DNA from: Dasyornis broadbenti
Taxonomy: Eukaryota > Chordata > Aves > Passeriformes > Dasyornithidae
Length of the DNA: 64,000 nt
Reading direction: 5' to 3'
Assembly (NCBI GenBank): GCA_013397935.1
Contig: VZRN01011464.1
Location: 5,126,489-5,190,488, forward strand
Numbering within the stretch: the first letter of the stretch is position 1; the number at the start of each line of letters is the position of its first letter. The notes beneath the pieces were generated by a model, which was given only the letters and a program-made list of their open reading frames with translations, was not told where the DNA came from and made no database searches. The position numbers and the translations under genes are program-made. This document shows positions 63,006 to 64,000 of the stretch, one piece after another.

Positions 63006-64000
63006 AAAACATAATGGATTCAGACCTTTGAAAATTTTGTTGCAGGCAATGTTTTTCAAACCTTCAATCATCCTGAATCCTCTCCATTCTTTAGTTCTTC
63101 TTCAATCTCTGTGGCAGCAATATAATATTCTAGTGTCAGTGTTTAACTGTTGCTAAACCACAGATATAATTTCTGTACACAGATCCAGTATTTTCTTTTT
63201 ATTTATGAGAGAACCATATTAGTCTGTTCACCCAATGCTGGCTAACAGTGGTTGTTCCTGTCTAACTTGCTGTTACTTGTGGGGCCAGGAAGATGCAACA
63301 TTTTCTGCCCATGCGACTTGGTCTCTGCCTTCTCTGAAAGCACAATACTACCCCATCCATGAACCAGGTCCAAACTGGAAACTTTTTGAAGTGTCGCCCT
63401 GCACTATAGAAGTGCTATTATCTCCAAAGCTTCCTTTCAAAGTATGACATCTTGAAGAAACTGAAAAAAATGGGTAGAGAAAACAGGGGGGGAAAAAAAA
63501 AAAAAAGAGGAAAGAATAAAGAAATAAATCAAGGCAGTTGAGCAAAACTTATTTATGAGGCACTTCATAAACCCACACAGAGAGTATATACCTTGTCTGT
63601 ACCTTCTCTTTGAGTCCTTTACAGACTGCAGACTGCAGCCTGACTAGTATATTCTGGGCATGATTATCTCCAGGCTTCATTTCTACACTTCTTTTGACTA
63701 TTAGAAAAACCAGAGATGAACATAAATCCTTATTCTCTCGCACTCTTCTCAAATGTCTCACATGGAGAGATATTACCTGCTTGTGTTCCCTTCTACTCTT
63801 CCAGTCCAATGTGGAATAAATAGACATCAACACTTGAATGCAGAGTAGGAGTAACATATTTTGTAATTATCTGAAATCCATTAGCATTTCCATTTTCTAT
63901 GCCTAAAGCTGCTGTGTGGAAATCCTGGCAGATTGGATTAGTATGTCCTTCTGCTTTGGGGACAAGTCAGTTTTAATGCCATGGTGTATGAATACCCAGC

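Larger units (their letters stand above)
53135..64000. other. Non-coding stretch, AT-rich, no recognised gene
   Basis: No coding exon or young interspersed repeat is recognised in the last 10.9 kb. Open frames are short and lack motifs. A possible regulatory patch lies at about 55700-55860. An extremely AT-rich block lies at about 58585-58775. Several mononucleotide runs are present: A at 59506-59524 and at about 63490-63505, T at 62989-63005. Confidence 0.5.

Noticed and set aside
1..64000. CRISPR array, operon, prophage or bacterial defence system
   Set aside because: No regularly spaced repeats, no dense coding and no prokaryotic genes. Repeat content is clearly avian.

Overview
This looks like nuclear DNA from a bird, most likely a songbird (passerine). 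The interspersed repeats are almost all CR1 LINE fragments with the typical avian 3' tails. There is also a tRNA-Ile-headed, CR1-tailed SINE of the TguSINE1 kind (described from zebra finch), one roughly 1 kb LTR of avian endogenous-retrovirus type, and an old MIR/CORE-SINE relic. I see no L1 or Alu, no bacterial genes and no operons. Most of the window is AT-rich.

Layout. Bases 1-320 are a dense CpG island, probably the promoter or first exon of a gene whose body lies off the left edge or far to the right. The next 63 kb holds no protein-coding exon I can recognise. Its open frames are short, carry no family motif, or belong to CR1. A second, weaker CpG-rich block (about 16660-17227) ends in a consensus splice donor and could be an alternative first exon. 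Repeats, left to right: CR1 tail (8.1 kb), SINE (10.8 kb), long CR1 (10.9-12.4 kb), long CR1 with a 46-A tract (22.2-23.6 kb), MIR relic (26.5 kb), reverse-strand CR1 (39.4-40.2 kb), reverse-strand CR1 tail (43.9 kb), solo LTR (49.8-50.8 kb), and two different pentanucleotide arrays facing each other across a 50-N gap (52.9-53.1 kb).

Interpretation. The simplest reading is a large intron or intergenic desert next to a CpG-island promoter. The reverse-transcriptase fragments are dead: they carry frameshifts, stops and changed catalytic residues. Several AT-rich patches look like candidate regulatory elements, but only cross-species alignment could establish that. I found no convincing new biological system. 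The best leads are the possible alternative promoter, the SINE whose tail matches a CR1 copy in the same window, the insertion inside the first long CR1, and the unresolved pentamer junction.
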